A DNA stretch of 53,943 bases from Lachnospiraceae bacterium (GCA_024697595.1 JAILFK010000011.1:1-53943), one strand, 5' to 3'. Positions 43,077 through 52,564 are shown, counted from the stretch's first letter. Notes: generated by a model from the letters alone, not told the origin. A program made the numbers and translations.

Positions 43077-43121
43077 CCTTATTTATCATTAAATTATTTC
43101 CGTATTCTTTATTTATAAAAC

Positions 43122-44258
43122 TTACCCATGAAAAGTTCTAGACACATCTTTTAGCAAATCTCTAATTGGTAAATGTTGTGGACATACCTGTTCACATTTA
43201 CCACAACCGATACAATCCGATGCCTTGCCATGATCCTTGGTCATCAAACCATAATACATATTTTGATTCCAATCTTTAAACATCTTCTTGTCATTATAAC
43301 AAGCAAAGAGTTCTGGTATCTGAATATTTTTGGGGCAATCATTGTCAAGCACACAGTAATGACAAGATGTACAAGCTATCATCTGCAAATCATCAAAGAC
43401 CTTGCAAACATTTTCCACTGCTTTCTTCTCCGAATCATTTAGTGGCTCAAAATCTTCCATGAAGCTGACATTGTCCACCATCTGCTCCATATTGCTCATA
43501 CCTGATAACACCATAAACATATTAGGAAAACTAGCAGCAAAGCGAATAGCATAACTTGCATAACTGTAATCTGTACTACTCTTGGCATTTTCCTCATCCA
43601 AAATCTTTTTGGCATCATCTGGTAAATTCACCAAGCTACCACCCTTTACAGGTTCCATCACAATTACAGGTTTATTATATTTCTCACAAACCTCATAGAC
43701 TTTTCTACTCTCCACAGATGGATTCTCATAGTCTAAGTAATTAAATTGTATCTGAACCACTTCTATCTGAGGATAATCCGATAAAATTTCATCCAACACC
43801 TCGGCCTTGTCATGGAAAGATATTCCAAAGTGCTTAATAAGTCCCTCGTCCTTAAATTTCAAAGCCTCCTCATATGCATTGCAAGCCTTGAATTTTTTAT
43901 AAATATTTTTATCCTGGGCATGCATCAGATAAAAGTCAAAATAATCCACTCCGCAAGCTTTCAACTGTTTTTCAAAAAATGGTCGTATGTCCTCCTGCTT
44001 CTTGAAATATGTGCCTGTCAGCTTATCTGTCAGAGTATATTCTGATCTGTCATATCTTTTTACAAGGCAATCTCTAATAGCCTTCTCACTAAGCCCCGCC
44101 AGATAACCATGAGCTGTGTCAAAATAATTAAATCCATGATCGATAAAATAATCTACCATCTTGGAGAATTCCTTTTTATTTACTCCCACACCCATTGGTA
44201 ATCTCATGCAGCCAAAACCGAAGTTCTTTTTCACCTCGGCAAAATACTTCTCTCCCAT
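43122..44258 (-). CDS. Aldo/keto reductase with C-terminal 4Fe-4S clusters
   Basis: A 378-residue oxidoreductase. The first ~290 residues form a TIM barrel: FGCMRLPMG, NYFDTAHGYL with the catalytic Asp and Tyr, DKLTG with Lys, and YLMHAQD with His. The C terminus has CTSCHYCVLDNDCPKNI and CIGCGKCEQVCPQHLP, two ferredoxin-like cysteine sets. This fusion class is frequent in anaerobes and probably passes electrons between Fe-S donors and a carbonyl substrate. GGAGGTTTTCTT precedes the ATG. Confidence 0.88.
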   Translation of the reverse strand: MGEKYFAEVKKNFGFGCMRLPMGVGVNKKEFSKMVDYFIDHGFNYFDTAHGYLAGLSEKAIRDCLVKRYDRSEYTLTDKLTGTYFKKQEDIRPFFEKQLKACGVDYFDFYLMHAQDKNIYKKFKACNAYEEALKFKDEGLIKHFGISFHDKAEVLDEILSDYPQIEVVQIQFNYLDYENPSVESRKVYEVCEKYNKPVIVMEPVKGGSLVNLPDDAKKILDEENAKSSTDYSYASYAIRFAASFPNMFMVLSGMSNMEQMVDNVSFMEDFEPLNDSEKKAVENVCKVFDDLQMIACTSCHYCVLDNDCPKNIQIPELFACYNDKKMFKDWNQNMYYGLMTKDHGKASDCIGCGKCEQVCPQHLPIRDLLKDVSRTFHG

Positions 44259-44359
44259 AAGAAAACCTCCTATATAAAATACTTGATTTAACTATATCAT
44301 TTATAAAATGATTGGAAAACAAATATTTATATAAGAGGTAAATTTTATCTACATGTTAT

Positions 44360-45736
44360 TTAGCAAACTTCTTTTAAATCATTTGTAGCGTCAAATTCCC
44401 CTTGGGAATATACATTTTTCCTACAGGCAAAATATACTACAGACGCCACAACTGCAGAAGTTACATCCGCCACCACATAGGCGATTGGAATTCCATTTAA
44501 TCCCATAAAATGCTCTAACACATATAAACTTACAATAAGCACAGCGCCCTGTCGCAAAATTGATATGGCAATAGCCTGGGCTGGTCGATTAGTTCCCTGA
44601 AAATATCCTGTCACAATATATCCAATTCCAATTATTGGACAAGACAATAACAATACGGATACAAAATCTACTCCTAAGTCTAGGACAGAAGTTTCCTGAA
44701 TAAACAACTGAATTATATTTCTTCTTGCCATCATACAAATTATGCCCAGGATTGTACTAGCAGACACCGTTAATATGGTAAGTTTTCTCATAACTTCCTT
44801 TAATCTAGCCTCATCTTGTGCACCGTAACAGAAGGCAATTAAGGCCTGACATCCCATAACTATTCCCATCATAGTCATGCCTGTAATCATTGTACATTTA
44901 TTGGCTGCTGCCATTGCAGCAATGGACATTGTTCCATGTTTTCCCAACAATTGATTACTAAATGTTCCTGCAAAACCAGACAAGAGACTACCGATTGCAT
45001 TTGGAAGTCCAAGGGATATAACACTCAAGATTATAACTGGCTTTTTCATTGCATAATGTATATCCAATGACAATATATTAGATTTCTTATTTACATAGTA
45101 AATATAGTATATAGTAGCTGCAAAATTTCCCAACACGCTGGCCAAGGCAGCACCAGTCACACCCATTTTAAAGCTCATAATAAATATAGGATCCAAGATC
45201 AAGTTTAAAACTGTTCCGATAATGTTTCCCATAAAACTTTCTTTTACGGCTCCCTCTGATTTCAAGATGAGAGATAACATATTTGAAAGCATCATAAATG
45301 GTGCACCAATACTCAGTCCAATATAGTATTGTTTACTGCTGGCAAACAGTTCTTCATTAGCTCCTAGGAAGTGAAGCATAGGTGTTGAAAAAAGAATCAA
45401 CAACGCACTAATTATGACACCACCAAAGACTGCTGTCCAAAAACATAAACTAGAGATGTTCTTGCCTCTCTTGTAATCCTTGGCTCCAAATGCTGCTGAT
45501 ATAAGTGAGCAACCACCATTTCCAAGCATCATTGCAACAGCTGCAACTATAGAAAAAAGTGGTCCCACAACGGAAATTGATGCCACTAGTTTTGCATCAC
45601 CTAGCTGTCCAATAAAAAACATATCCGCTATATTGTAAAAAATCATTACGAGAACAATGACAACAGATGGAATTGCCATGGTAAATATCGCCTTCCATAC
45701 CGATCCATTTCTCATTAATTCTTCGTTCTTGTTCAT
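44360..45736 (-). CDS. MATE-family efflux transporter
   Basis: A 458-residue protein with twelve hydrophobic helices in two similar halves. VVIVLVMIFYNIADMFFIGQLGD and GNGGCSLISAAFGAKD near the N terminus are typical of the family's DinF/NorM-like branch. It exports drugs or cationic toxins with Na+ or H+. GGAGGAATAT precedes the ATG, and a CAACTA palindrome sits just upstream of that site. The divergent TetR gene is its likely repressor. Confidence 0.9.
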   Translation of the reverse strand: MNKNEELMRNGSVWKAIFTMAIPSVVIVLVMIFYNIADMFFIGQLGDAKLVASISVVGPLFSIVAAVAMMLGNGGCSLISAAFGAKDYKRGKNISSLCFWTAVFGGVIISALLILFSTPMLHFLGANEELFASSKQYYIGLSIGAPFMMLSNMLSLILKSEGAVKESFMGNIIGTVLNLILDPIFIMSFKMGVTGAALASVLGNFAATIYYIYYVNKKSNILSLDIHYAMKKPVIILSVISLGLPNAIGSLLSGFAGTFSNQLLGKHGTMSIAAMAAANKCTMITGMTMMGIVMGCQALIAFCYGAQDEARLKEVMRKLTILTVSASTILGIICMMARRNIIQLFIQETSVLDLGVDFVSVLLLSCPIIGIGYIVTGYFQGTNRPAQAIAISILRQGAVLIVSLYVLEHFMGLNGIPIAYVVADVTSAVVASVVYFACRKNVYSQGEFDATNDLKEVC

Positions 45737-45756
45737 ATATTCCTCCTAAAAATAAC

Positions 45757-45769
45757 CAACTAATAGTTG
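45757..45769. promoter_or_regulatory. TetR operator candidate in the MATE leader
   Basis: CAACTAATAGTTG is a 13-bp palindrome (6-bp arms around one A) about 20 bases upstream of the MATE start. It shares CAACTA and TAGTTG arms with the site at 45848-45877. Confidence 0.6.
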
Positions 45770-45847
45770 TTTAAACTCCTTTTCGTTGTTATAATAACAA
45801 GCAGATATATCATTATCAATCATCAATTTATTAACTAATCGTCGGAT

Positions 45848-45877
45848 ATCCAACTAGTCGTTATAATTTAGTTGGAT
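45848..45877. promoter_or_regulatory. TetR operator candidate between divergent genes
   Basis: ATCCAACTA-N12-TAGTTGGAT is a perfect inverted repeat in the 228-base gap between the MATE and TetR genes. Nearby direct repeats of ACTARTCGT add to it. A repressor here could control both directions. Confidence 0.65.
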
Positions 45878-45964
45878 AAACAACGATTTCCGTTAATTTT
45901 TTTATATATTTATTATAAATCATAAAAACAAATTTAAATATCGCTATTTGAAAGGGAGCTAGTT

Positions 45965-46528
45965 ATGACCAAAAACAATAATTCAGAACAAAAGAAAGAT
46001 TTGAGAGTTATAAAAACTGAGGAGGCTATAAAGCACTCCTTTTATAACTTAGTAAAAGAGGTATCCATTGAGAAAATCTCAGTAAAAGCACTCTGTGAGG
46101 AAGCCAAAATCAATAAATCTACTTTTTACGCACACTATGATTCTATCTATGATTTGATGCAAGCCCTTGAAGATGATTTTATAACATATCTAACAGATCA
46201 AATTGTTTCAGATGTATCCCTATTTGATAATCCTGAATACTACTTTGATCAGATTATGGAAATTATGCAGGAATCACAAAAGCGCCATGTGCTGCGTCTT
46301 GTTCAGTCCAATAATACATTCACCGAGCACCTCCAGGATGCTCTTGGCAAAAAGATTACGTATTACAATTTTGACTTCACGAACCACACAGAACTGGCGC
46401 TTATTCTACAAATATTTTTCCAGGGACTATGCCAAACTGAATGTTGTAAACTATCCGAGAGTGATATAATCTATCTAAAAAAATTTTTCTGCACAGGAAT
46501 CAATGCTATCAAAGATGATTTTATATAG
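45965..46528 (+). CDS. TetR-family transcriptional regulator
   Basis: A 187-residue regulator. The N-terminal helix-turn-helix shows ISVKALCEEAKINKSTFYAHYDSIYDLM (about residues 38-65), the usual TetR pattern. The C-terminal ligand domain is helical and unassigned. GAAAGGGAGCTAGTT precedes the ATG. It is divergent from the MATE gene, and CAACTA/TAGTTG palindromes lie between them, so it probably represses both. Its 3' end overlaps the convergent metY gene by 8 bases. Confidence 0.88.
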   Translation: MTKNNNSEQKKDLRVIKTEEAIKHSFYNLVKEVSIEKISVKALCEEAKINKSTFYAHYDSIYDLMQALEDDFITYLTDQIVSDVSLFDNPEYYFDQIMEIMQESQKRHVLRLVQSNNTFTEHLQDALGKKITYYNFDFTNHTELALILQIFFQGLCQTECCKLSESDIIYLKKFFCTGINAIKDDFI

Positions 46529-47801
46529 CATCAAACCCCTTTTGCAAATCAGCAATGATATCATCAATATGTTCTGTTCCAATGGAAAGTCTAATTGTAT
46601 TTTCCTTGATATTCTGATCAAGCAACTCCTCCTCTGACAATTGAGAGTGAGTTGTGGATGCAGGATGAATTACCAAGCTTTTCACATCAGCAACATTGGC
46701 CAACAAAGAAAAGATTTCTAAATTATCGATAAATCTCCAAGCTTCTTCACGACTACCTTTTATCTCAAAAGTAAATATTGATCCTCCCCCATTCGGGAAA
46801 TATCTCTCGTATAATTCATGATCTGGATGCTCTTGCAATGAAGGATGATTAACTTTTTCCACCAACGGATGATTTTGCAAAAACTCAATTACTTGCTTTG
46901 TATTTTCCACATGTCTATCCAATCTCAAAGACAAGGTTTCAACTCCCTGTAACAACAAAAATGCATTAAAAGGTGAAATAGTTGCACCAGTATCTCTAAG
47001 AAGTATGGCTCTAATATATGTCACAAAAGCTGCTGGACCTACAGCATCATAGAATGATACACCGTGGTAGCTTGGATTAGGCTCTGCGATATTGGCATAT
47101 TTTCCACTGGCCTTCCAGTCAAACTTTCCAGACTCTACAATAATTCCTCCTAATGTAGTACCATGTCCTCCTAAAAACTTGGTTGCAGAATGAACCACAA
47201 TGTCCGCTCCATGCTCTATTGGTCTTATAAGATAAGGTGTACCAAATGTATTGTCTACAACCACTGGGATTCCTCTGCTATGGGCAATCTTTGCAATTGC
47301 ATCTATATCAGGTATATCACTGTTTGGATTGCCAAGAGTCTCAAGATAAATCGCTCTTGTATCTTCTTCAATTGCATTTTCAACCTCATCTAAATTGTGA
47401 GCATCAACAAAAGTAGTTCTAATTCCATACTGAGGAAGTGTATTGCCCAATAAGTTATAACTGCCACCATAAATTGTTTTTTGTGCAACAATATGTCCAC
47501 CATTTGCTGCTAAAGCCTCGATAGTATATGTAATAGCCGCTGATCCTGAAGCTACTGCCAAAGCTGCGCTTCCTCCCTCTAACGCTGCAATTCTCTTTTC
47601 TAAAACATCCTGGGTAGAATTGGTAAGTCTGCCATAAATATTTCCTGCATCTGCAAGTCCAAATCTATCCGCTGCATGCTGACTGTTGTGAAATACATAA
47701 GATGTTGTCTGATATATTGGAACGGCTCTTGAATCCGTCGTTGGATCTGCCTGCTCCTGTCCTACATGTAATTGTAGTGTTTCAAATTTATATTCGCTCA
47801 T
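46521..47801 (-). CDS. metY: O-acetylhomoserine sulfhydrylase MetY
   Basis: A 426-residue PLP enzyme of the Cys/Met metabolism family. The N terminus FETLQLHVGQEQADPTTDSRAVPIYQTTSYVF and AALEGGSAALAVASGSAAI are typical of MetY, and the PLP lysine is in HSATKFLGGHG. It makes homocysteine from O-acetylhomoserine and sulfide; some members use other thiols. AAAGGCAGG precedes the ATG. I found no S-box or T-box in the 144 bases upstream. It joins sulfur assimilation to the Fe-S/thiolation genes nearby. Confidence 0.9.
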   Translation of the reverse strand: MSEYKFETLQLHVGQEQADPTTDSRAVPIYQTTSYVFHNSQHAADRFGLADAGNIYGRLTNSTQDVLEKRIAALEGGSAALAVASGSAAITYTIEALAANGGHIVAQKTIYGGSYNLLGNTLPQYGIRTTFVDAHNLDEVENAIEEDTRAIYLETLGNPNSDIPDIDAIAKIAHSRGIPVVVDNTFGTPYLIRPIEHGADIVVHSATKFLGGHGTTLGGIIVESGKFDWKASGKYANIAEPNPSYHGVSFYDAVGPAAFVTYIRAILLRDTGATISPFNAFLLLQGVETLSLRLDRHVENTKQVIEFLQNHPLVEKVNHPSLQEHPDHELYERYFPNGGGSIFTFEIKGSREEAWRFIDNLEIFSLLANVADVKSLVIHPASTTHSQLSEEELLDQNIKENTIRLSIGTEHIDDIIADLQKGFDAI

Positions 47802-47945
47802 ATTTAATACCTGCCTTTCATAAAAAAATATTGTTTAAAAACGTCGACCTTTCTTGTATGAATACATATTACTACCAAAAGATAAACATGAAAAATATGT
47901 AAATTCTATCCATGGCCATAAGTTAAAGTTATAGGTAGATAACCC

Positions 47946-47995
47946 ACGAAAAAAACTCTCCTTACTGAACTTTAATTTGTCCAATAAAGAGAGTT
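47946..47995 (-). terminator. Intrinsic terminator with conserved apical loop (copy 2)
   Basis: Minus strand: AACTCTCTTTATTGGAC, loop AAATTAAA, then GTTCAGTAAGGAGAGTT and TTTTTTC. The 17-bp stem has no mismatch if G-U pairs count. It ends the nudC transcript. Its apical half matches that of the terminator at 13461-13500. Confidence 0.9.
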
Positions 47996-48017
47996 CACCT
48001 TTTATCACTTTATTATT

Positions 48018-48881
48018 TTACATCCGTCCTTCTTTGAACATAGTCATCATCTCATTGGTGAGACTATAATCATTAGGCTGTAAAATTATATCTTCTCTTT
48101 CAACCCAATCAGCATATTTTAACTCGCTATCATCCCTTGTGATGGTTGTATCACCATCCACATCACAATAAAATCCCATCAGGATATCATTAGCCACACC
48201 CCAGGGCTGAGATTTATAATATGTAATATTTTTTACCTTAAGGCCAGTCTCTTCCATCACTTCTCGCCTCACAGTTTCCTCAAGTGTTTCACCAATTTCG
48301 GTAAAACCTGCAACTAGTGCATTGTGAGCAAACCCAGTCTTGTACTTAGTCAATAAAATCTTGTCACCATTTCTCACACCAACTATAACTGCCGGCATAA
48401 TCCTAGGGTATACTGTGTTTTTACACTCAGGACATACCATTGCTCTCTCAGACTCAGAATGAACCATCTTGTTGCCACATCTACCGCAAAATTTCGTGTC
48501 TCTATACCAGTCAGCTATGTGCTTTGCAGTGTACAGAGCCATATCCTGATATCTAGGTCCCATATTTTTTTCACGCACTTCGCGTAAATCAACATATCTA
48601 TATTTCTCCAAGGATGTATCAACATTAACAGTCACATCCAGATCCATATACAAATAGTATTCCACCTCATCTATTCGAAATAGATAAATAGGTTTTGCCA
48701 CATCTTGCATGGTATGATCCATGATATTTTTTATCATTTTACAAGTAGGAAAAACCAGCTCATCTTCCAACTTGCATAAAATCCTGTTGTTATATACACA
48801 GACTGCAAGAGAATCTGCATCCGGTAATTTCATTGGATCATATTGGTTATATAATTTCTTTGGAGCAATGTCTTGTATCAT
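48018..48881 (-). CDS. nudC: NAD+ diphosphatase NudC (Nudix)
   Basis: A 287-residue Nudix hydrolase. The zinc ribbon CGRCGNKM...CPEC is at about residues 132-157. The Nudix box starts at GFTEIGE (about 190) and ends REVMEETGL, and the SQPWG motif that marks NADH pyrophosphatases follows. It splits NAD(H), and in bacteria it can also remove NAD caps from RNA. AGAAGGTAGTAAAAA precedes the ATG. It lies 87 bases after mnmA, so it may have its own promoter. Confidence 0.92.
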   Translation of the reverse strand: MIQDIAPKKLYNQYDPMKLPDADSLAVCVYNNRILCKLEDELVFPTCKMIKNIMDHTMQDVAKPIYLFRIDEVEYYLYMDLDVTVNVDTSLEKYRYVDLREVREKNMGPRYQDMALYTAKHIADWYRDTKFCGRCGNKMVHSESERAMVCPECKNTVYPRIMPAVIVGVRNGDKILLTKYKTGFAHNALVAGFTEIGETLEETVRREVMEETGLKVKNITYYKSQPWGVANDILMGFYCDVDGDTTITRDDSELKYADWVEREDIILQPNDYSLTNEMMTMFKEGRM

Positions 48882-48968
48882 TTTTTACTACCTTCTTTCT
48901 ATGAAAAACATCATTATAAATGTTTTTTCATTTACCAAAAAATATTATAGCAAAAATCTCTTGAGATA

Positions 48969-50045
48969 TTAATCATATATTACCTGATCAATAATCCCAC
49001 CACCTATAACACAGTCCTGCTCATCATAAAAGACAGCAGACTGACCTCTTGCTGCCGCCTTTACACCCTCTTCAAATATAATCTCTGCTCTGTCATCATC
49101 TATCATATGCACCACCCCTAACTGCCCTTGGTGATGGTAACGTACCTTGACAATTGCATTTAAATATTCAGATGCTTTTAACCTATCTATACTCAAAAAA
49201 TTCAAGTCCCTGCATATTATTTTTTTACTATAAATAGACTTTTCTGTTCCTAGCACAACTTCATTTTTGTCGCTATCAATATATTTTACATATGCAGGAT
49301 ATCCCAGCGACAATCCCAATCCCTTGCGCTGTCCAACTGTATAATTGATTATCCCCTTATGCTTTCCCAATATTTTTCCATTTTCATCAACAAAATTCCC
49401 AACACCCGGCACCGGCTTCTTAGCATTTTCATGTATAAAATCTGCATATGTACCCTGGGTAACAAAACAGATTTCCTGGGAATCTGGTTTATGCGCAATT
49501 TTAAGCCCTGCATCAACTGCGATATTTCTCACCTGACTTTTGGTCATATTCCCCAGTGGCATAATTGTTCTAGCCAGCTGTTCCTGTGTTAACCGATATA
49601 ACATATAGGTCTGATCCTTGGTGGCGTCATCTGCTTTCTTTAATGTATATCTTCCATTTTCATTTTTCACCACATTGGCGTAATGGCCTGTAGCAATATA
49701 ATCAGCCTTCATTATATCCGCAGTGTATATTAACCTATCCCACTTAATAAGCTTATTGCATATAACACAGGGATTGGGTGTAACACCATCTATATAATCC
49801 TGAATAAATGCATCTATTATATATTTTTCAAAATCCAATGAACAATTTTGAGGATGGTAAGGAATATTCAATTTCTGTGCCACGCGCCTGGCGTCGTCGA
49901 TTTCGCAACATCTACTTTCAGTACCATCAAGAGATAACCATGTACGCAAAGTCACTCCCCGGACCTCATATCCGGCTTCTTTTAACAGATATGCTGCCAC
50001 CGCACTATCCACGCCACCTGACATTCCAACAATAACCCTGGACAA
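48969..50045 (-). CDS. mnmA: tRNA 2-thiouridylase MnmA
   Basis: A 358-residue enzyme that thiolates U34 of glutamate, glutamine and lysine tRNAs. The PP-loop GMSGGVDSAVAA is near the N terminus, and the two catalytic cysteines lie in NPCVICNKLIKW and DSQEICFV. It takes sulfur from a cysteine desulfurase, here encoded upstream. The start is not certain: TTG at 50045 gives MSRVIVGMSGG with AAGAGGTG at proper distance, while GTG at 50054 would add three residues. Confidence 0.9.
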   Translation of the reverse strand: MSRVIVGMSGGVDSAVAAYLLKEAGYEVRGVTLRTWLSLDGTESRCCEIDDARRVAQKLNIPYHPQNCSLDFEKYIIDAFIQDYIDGVTPNPCVICNKLIKWDRLIYTADIMKADYIATGHYANVVKNENGRYTLKKADDATKDQTYMLYRLTQEQLARTIMPLGNMTKSQVRNIAVDAGLKIAHKPDSQEICFVTQGTYADFIHENAKKPVPGVGNFVDENGKILGKHKGIINYTVGQRKGLGLSLGYPAYVKYIDSDKNEVVLGTEKSIYSKKIICRDLNFLSIDRLKASEYLNAIVKVRYHHQGQLGVVHMIDDDRAEIIFEEGVKAAARGQSAVFYDEQDCVIGGGIIDQVIYD

Positions 50046-50073
50046 ATATCGCACCTCTTTTCATTTCTTATAG

Positions 50074-50979
50074 TTACACTTCCTTATATTCCATCAATCT
50101 GGCAATATAATCTTCACCATATTTCGAAAGCTTACTGTTTTCCCTGACAATATATCCAATAGTCAATGGGTCTTCTTCCTTTAACTTTATAGCTATCATT
50201 CCTTTTAAAATTGCATTATCCTCCGAAAGCATCCCAGAACCAATTGAATAGCCGTGTAATTCAGAAATTATCTCCATAGTTGTAGCTCTGTCATCTGATT
50301 TTATCAGCTTTGCAAAATCATAATCTGCCATTGCTTCCTCTGTGAGATAAAAATTGCTATCATCACTTTGATCAAATAATACACATGGATAATCACGCAA
50401 ATCATCTAGGGATATCTCTTTTCTGCCTGCAAATTCATGATCTTTCCACACATAGATATATGTTTCTCTAACCATTAACGGAACAAACTTTAACCCATAC
50501 TCCTTCATAAGTTTCTTGAGCACTGCTTTGTTGTCCTCGGAAAATGATATTATACCCACCTGGCTTTTAAGTTCTTTCACATCCTCCAACACATTCATAG
50601 TCTTGGTTTCATGTATTGAGAATTCATATCGCTGTGGATCAGCATCCTTAATAACATCTGTGAATGCCTTGATTGCAAAATTATAATGTTGAGTTGAAAC
50701 AGAAAATCTCTCCTTATTATCATTTTGTGATAAATATCTATCTTCCATGAGTTCAAACTGACTGCTTACTTTTTTTGCATAGCTGACGAATTCACGCCCT
50801 TCATCAGTCAGACGAATCCCCTTGCTCGTCCTCTCAAAAAGAAGAATTCCCAACTCATCTTCCAATTCTTTTATACTTGTAGACAGAGCTGGCTGTGAAA
50901 TATAAAGCCTTGTTGCCGCCTTACTTATTGAAGATGATTTTGCTACTTCTAACACATATTTAATCTGAGAAATATTCAT
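50074..50979 (-). CDS. LysR-family transcriptional regulator
   Basis: A 301-residue LysR regulator. The winged helix is at residues 1-60 (MNISQIKYVLEVAKSSSISKAA, SQPALSTSIKELEDELGILLFER), and the effector domain follows. It lies inside the iscS-iscU-mnmA transcript with gaps of 5 and 28 bases. A role in cysteine or sulfur control is likely from this place, but the effector is unknown. Confidence 0.87.
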   Translation of the reverse strand: MNISQIKYVLEVAKSSSISKAATRLYISQPALSTSIKELEDELGILLFERTSKGIRLTDEGREFVSYAKKVSSQFELMEDRYLSQNDNKERFSVSTQHYNFAIKAFTDVIKDADPQRYEFSIHETKTMNVLEDVKELKSQVGIISFSEDNKAVLKKLMKEYGLKFVPLMVRETYIYVWKDHEFAGRKEISLDDLRDYPCVLFDQSDDSNFYLTEEAMADYDFAKLIKSDDRATTMEIISELHGYSIGSGMLSEDNAILKGMIAIKLKEEDPLTIGYIVRENSKLSKYGEDYIARLMEYKEV

Positions 50980-50984
50980 ATATC

Positions 50985-51368
50985 TTACCTGTTTTCATCC
51001 TTGTGCTGCTCGTAATCATCAATAGCTGCATTGATAGCTTCCTCAGCTAAAACTGAACAATGTATCTTGTGGGTTGGCAAACCATCTAATGCTTCAACCA
51101 CTGCTTTGTTTGTCAATTCTTTTACCTTTTCAAGTGGCTGACCTTTTATAAGCTCTGTAGCCATTGAACTAGAAGCAATTGCACTTCCACATCCAAAGGT
51201 TTCAAACTTTACATCCTCCACCACATCATTTTCTATCTTGAGATACATCTTCATGATGTCACCACATTTTACATTGCCAACTTCTCCAACTCCATTGGCA
51301 TCCTCTATCACTCCAACATTTCTTGGATTTCTAAAATGATCCATTACCTTTTCACTATATAATGCCAT
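50985..51368 (-). CDS. iscU: Fe-S scaffold protein IscU/NifU-like
   Basis: A 127-residue scaffold. The three cluster cysteines are visible as VGNVKCGDIM, FGCGSAIASSS and HKIHCSVLAEEA. IscU of this type receives sulfur from IscS and iron to build clusters. Start MALYSEKVMDHF with AGGAGGTAGCATT before the ATG. It lies 11 bases after iscS. Confidence 0.93.
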   Translation of the reverse strand: MALYSEKVMDHFRNPRNVGVIEDANGVGEVGNVKCGDIMKMYLKIENDVVEDVKFETFGCGSAIASSSMATELIKGQPLEKVKELTNKAVVEALDGLPTHKIHCSVLAEEAINAAIDDYEQHKDENR

Positions 51369-51379
51369 AATGCTACCTC

Positions 51380-52564
51380 CTATAATATAAACTCTCTTTT
51401 TCCTGAAACTAAATCTCTCCAAACAGGCGAGAAATTTCTCAAATATTCTACAACTTCTTTTACATTTTTAATGATGTAATCCACATCATCTTCTGTTAAC
51501 TCTTCATCAATACTAAGTCTTAAGGAGCCATGAGCCACATCATGTACCCTGCCAATTGCCAATAGAACATGACTAGGGTCCAAGGATCCTGAAGTACATG
51601 CACTTCCTGAAGATGCCTGTATTCCTCTGTCATCCAACAATAGTAGCAATGATTCACCCTCAATTCCCTCGAAGCAGAAATTAACTGTTCCAGGAAGACG
51701 TCTAGTCTCATCACCATTTAACACACTGTGAGGTATCTCCTTTAATCCCTTTATCAATCTATCTCTCAATCCGGAAATATAACTTATACTCTCTTCTAAA
51801 TTCTCACTTTTTTCTTGAAGCGCCTCTGCCATAGCTGCAATAGCAGCAACATTTTCAGTCCCGGCACGCTTACCCTTTTCCTGCGCTCCACCTTCTATTA
51901 AATTATATAGCGGTGTCTTCTTCTTGCAGTACAAAAAGCCAACACCCTTTGGTCCATTAAACTTATGACCTGAAGCCGATAGCATATCCACATTATCCTC
52001 AACCACATCAATATGAATATGTCCCACAGCCTGAACCGCATCTGTATGGAATATCACTCCACGTTCGTGGCATATTTCTCCGATTTCTTTTATTGGCTGA
52101 ATAGTTCCTATCTCATTGTTGGCGTACATTATTGTCACAAGGCAAGTATCCTCTCGAATAGCCTGACGCAATTCGTCGAGATCAATAATTCCATTTTCAT
52201 GAACATCCAATAAAGTGATCTCATATCCTTCCTTTTCCAACTTATTTAGAGTATGAAGCACTGCATGATGCTCAAAGGTTGTAGAAATAATATGCATCTT
52301 GTTCTTTCTTTTTCCGGCATATGCTGCGGATCTAATGGCCTGGTTATCTGCCTCACTTCCTCCGGATGTAAAATATATTTCTGAAACATCCGCTCCTATT
52401 AATCTGGCAACCTCAGCTCGAGCGTCCTCAAGCACCTCCTTGGCGTTTTGTCCGTGGGCATACAAACTAGATGGATTCCCCCATATATCAGTCATGACTG
52501 ATGTCATTTTTTCTAATGCTTTGCTACTCATCTTGGTTGTAGCTGCGTTATCTGCGTATATCAT
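51380..52564 (-). CDS. iscS: Cysteine desulfurase IscS
   Basis: A 394-residue PLP enzyme that releases sulfur from cysteine as a persulfide. YADNAATTK at the start, the PLP lysine in SASGHKFNGPKG, and the catalytic cysteine in SSGSACTSG are all present; the SSGSACTSG loop marks the group I (IscS/NifS) type. It is the first gene of the iscS-iscU-lysR-mnmA unit and has a consensus promoter that overlaps an operator. Confidence 0.93.
   Translation of the reverse strand: MIYADNAATTKMSSKALEKMTSVMTDIWGNPSSLYAHGQNAKEVLEDARAEVARLIGADVSEIYFTSGGSEADNQAIRSAAYAGKRKNKMHIISTTFEHHAVLHTLNKLEKEGYEITLLDVHENGIIDLDELRQAIREDTCLVTIMYANNEIGTIQPIKEIGEICHERGVIFHTDAVQAVGHIHIDVVEDNVDMLSASGHKFNGPKGVGFLYCKKKTPLYNLIEGGAQEKGKRAGTENVAAIAAMAEALQEKSENLEESISYISGLRDRLIKGLKEIPHSVLNGDETRRLPGTVNFCFEGIEGESLLLLLDDRGIQASSGSACTSGSLDPSHVLLAIGRVHDVAHGSLRLSIDEELTEDDVDYIIKNVKEVVEYLRNFSPVWRDLVSGKREFIL

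Noticed and set aside
47802-47945. S-box or T-box riboswitch in front of metY
   Set aside because: No conserved S-box stems or T-box sequence could be found on the minus strand; only a short AT-rich leader is visible.
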